A stretch of 61,056 bases of DNA. Origin: Candidatus Woesearchaeota archaeon (GTDB taxonomy: Archaea > Nanobdellota > Nanobdellia > Woesearchaeales > SM23-78). The DNA is taken from contig JAFGGS010000001.1 of assembly GCA_016930415.1 (NCBI GenBank), forward strand, positions 1 to 61,056, given 5' to 3'. The notes beneath the pieces were generated by a model that saw nothing but the letters and a program-made list of their open reading frames with translations, did not search any database and was not told where the DNA came from. Each line of letters starts with the position of its first letter. Position 1 is the stretch's first letter. This document shows, piece after piece, positions 61,020 to 61,056 of the stretch. Made by a program: the position numbers and the translations under genes.

Positions 61020-61056
61020 GAGAACTGCTTCCTGCCCGGCGCTTACTTATCCTTGC

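Overview
The window is archaeal. Evidence includes ribosomal protein S17e, Alba, a proteasome beta subunit, the KH/beta-CASP termination nuclease aCPSF1 (FttA), a Ski2-type helicase, GTP-dependent PEP carboxykinase, TATA boxes about 25 nt ahead of many leaderless ATGs, class III (archaeal) pilin signal peptides, and tRNA introns bounded by bulge-helix-bulge motifs. Several small proteins, many lineage-specific genes and a full-length RelA/SpoT-like enzyme make a DPANN (Woesearchaeota/Pacearchaeota-like) archaeon the best guess. That placement is inference; no rRNA is present. No CRISPR array, transposase or integrase was found.

Layout. 1-900: tandem pilin-like genes. 1-6.4 kb: central carbon enzymes (enolase, a split transketolase, RpiB, ribulose-phosphate epimerase). 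7-9.4 kb: an output-less HAMP sensor beside an orphan xylose-type binding lipoprotein. 9.6-13.6 kb: ureohydrolase, PEPCK, aminotransferase. 13.8-22.7 kb: information-processing genes (S17e, Alba, intron-containing tRNA-Arg, Ski2 helicase, RSH, a truncated Hel308 and ArgS). 22.8-24.5 kb: three more class III pilin-like genes. 24.7-29.4 kb: proteasome beta, aCPSF1, a KefB-type antiporter. 29.5-33.8 kb: an unrecognised three-gene module (an all-helical protein, a coiled-coil protein and a TIM-barrel protein with a large insertion). 33.9-38 kb: nucleotidyltransferase/HEPN-like protein, secreted Tyr-rich pair, acidic-tailed protein, flavin reductase.

The standout region is 38,995-48,201, a visibly A+T-rich island. 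It lies against the 3' end of an intron-containing tRNA-Ala(CGC) on the minus strand. Its far end carries a 12-bp exact copy of that tRNA's 3' end, as expected for tRNA-targeted integration. Seven overlapping or near-abutting minus-strand genes (methyltransferase, glycosyltransferase, PIG-L deacetylase, lysine-aminomutase-like radical SAM, BtaA-like aminocarboxypropyltransferase, NodU/TobZ carbamoyltransferase, B12/radical SAM) face a convergent MFS exporter. The set resembles a small biosynthetic gene cluster for a carbamoylated amino-sugar/beta-amino-acid natural product, or for an unusual lipid or glycan head group.

Beside tRNA-Pro, at the island's left end and beside tRNA-Ala there are degenerate copies of tRNA 3' ends, each preceded by a short hairpin that replaces a T-arm loop. 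Other intergenic stretches (20.2, 48.0, 60.4 kb) carry runs of small unrelated hairpins. The right end (48-61 kb) holds tRNA-Ala, membrane and secreted proteins, a JAMM protease-like protein, a DNA-repair-type radical SAM protein, Dus, tRNA-Gln with an intron, a YkgJ-type Cys-cluster protein, an AI-2E family permease, and a membrane protein joining an Ig-like domain to DUF4332-type helix-hairpin-helix repeats.
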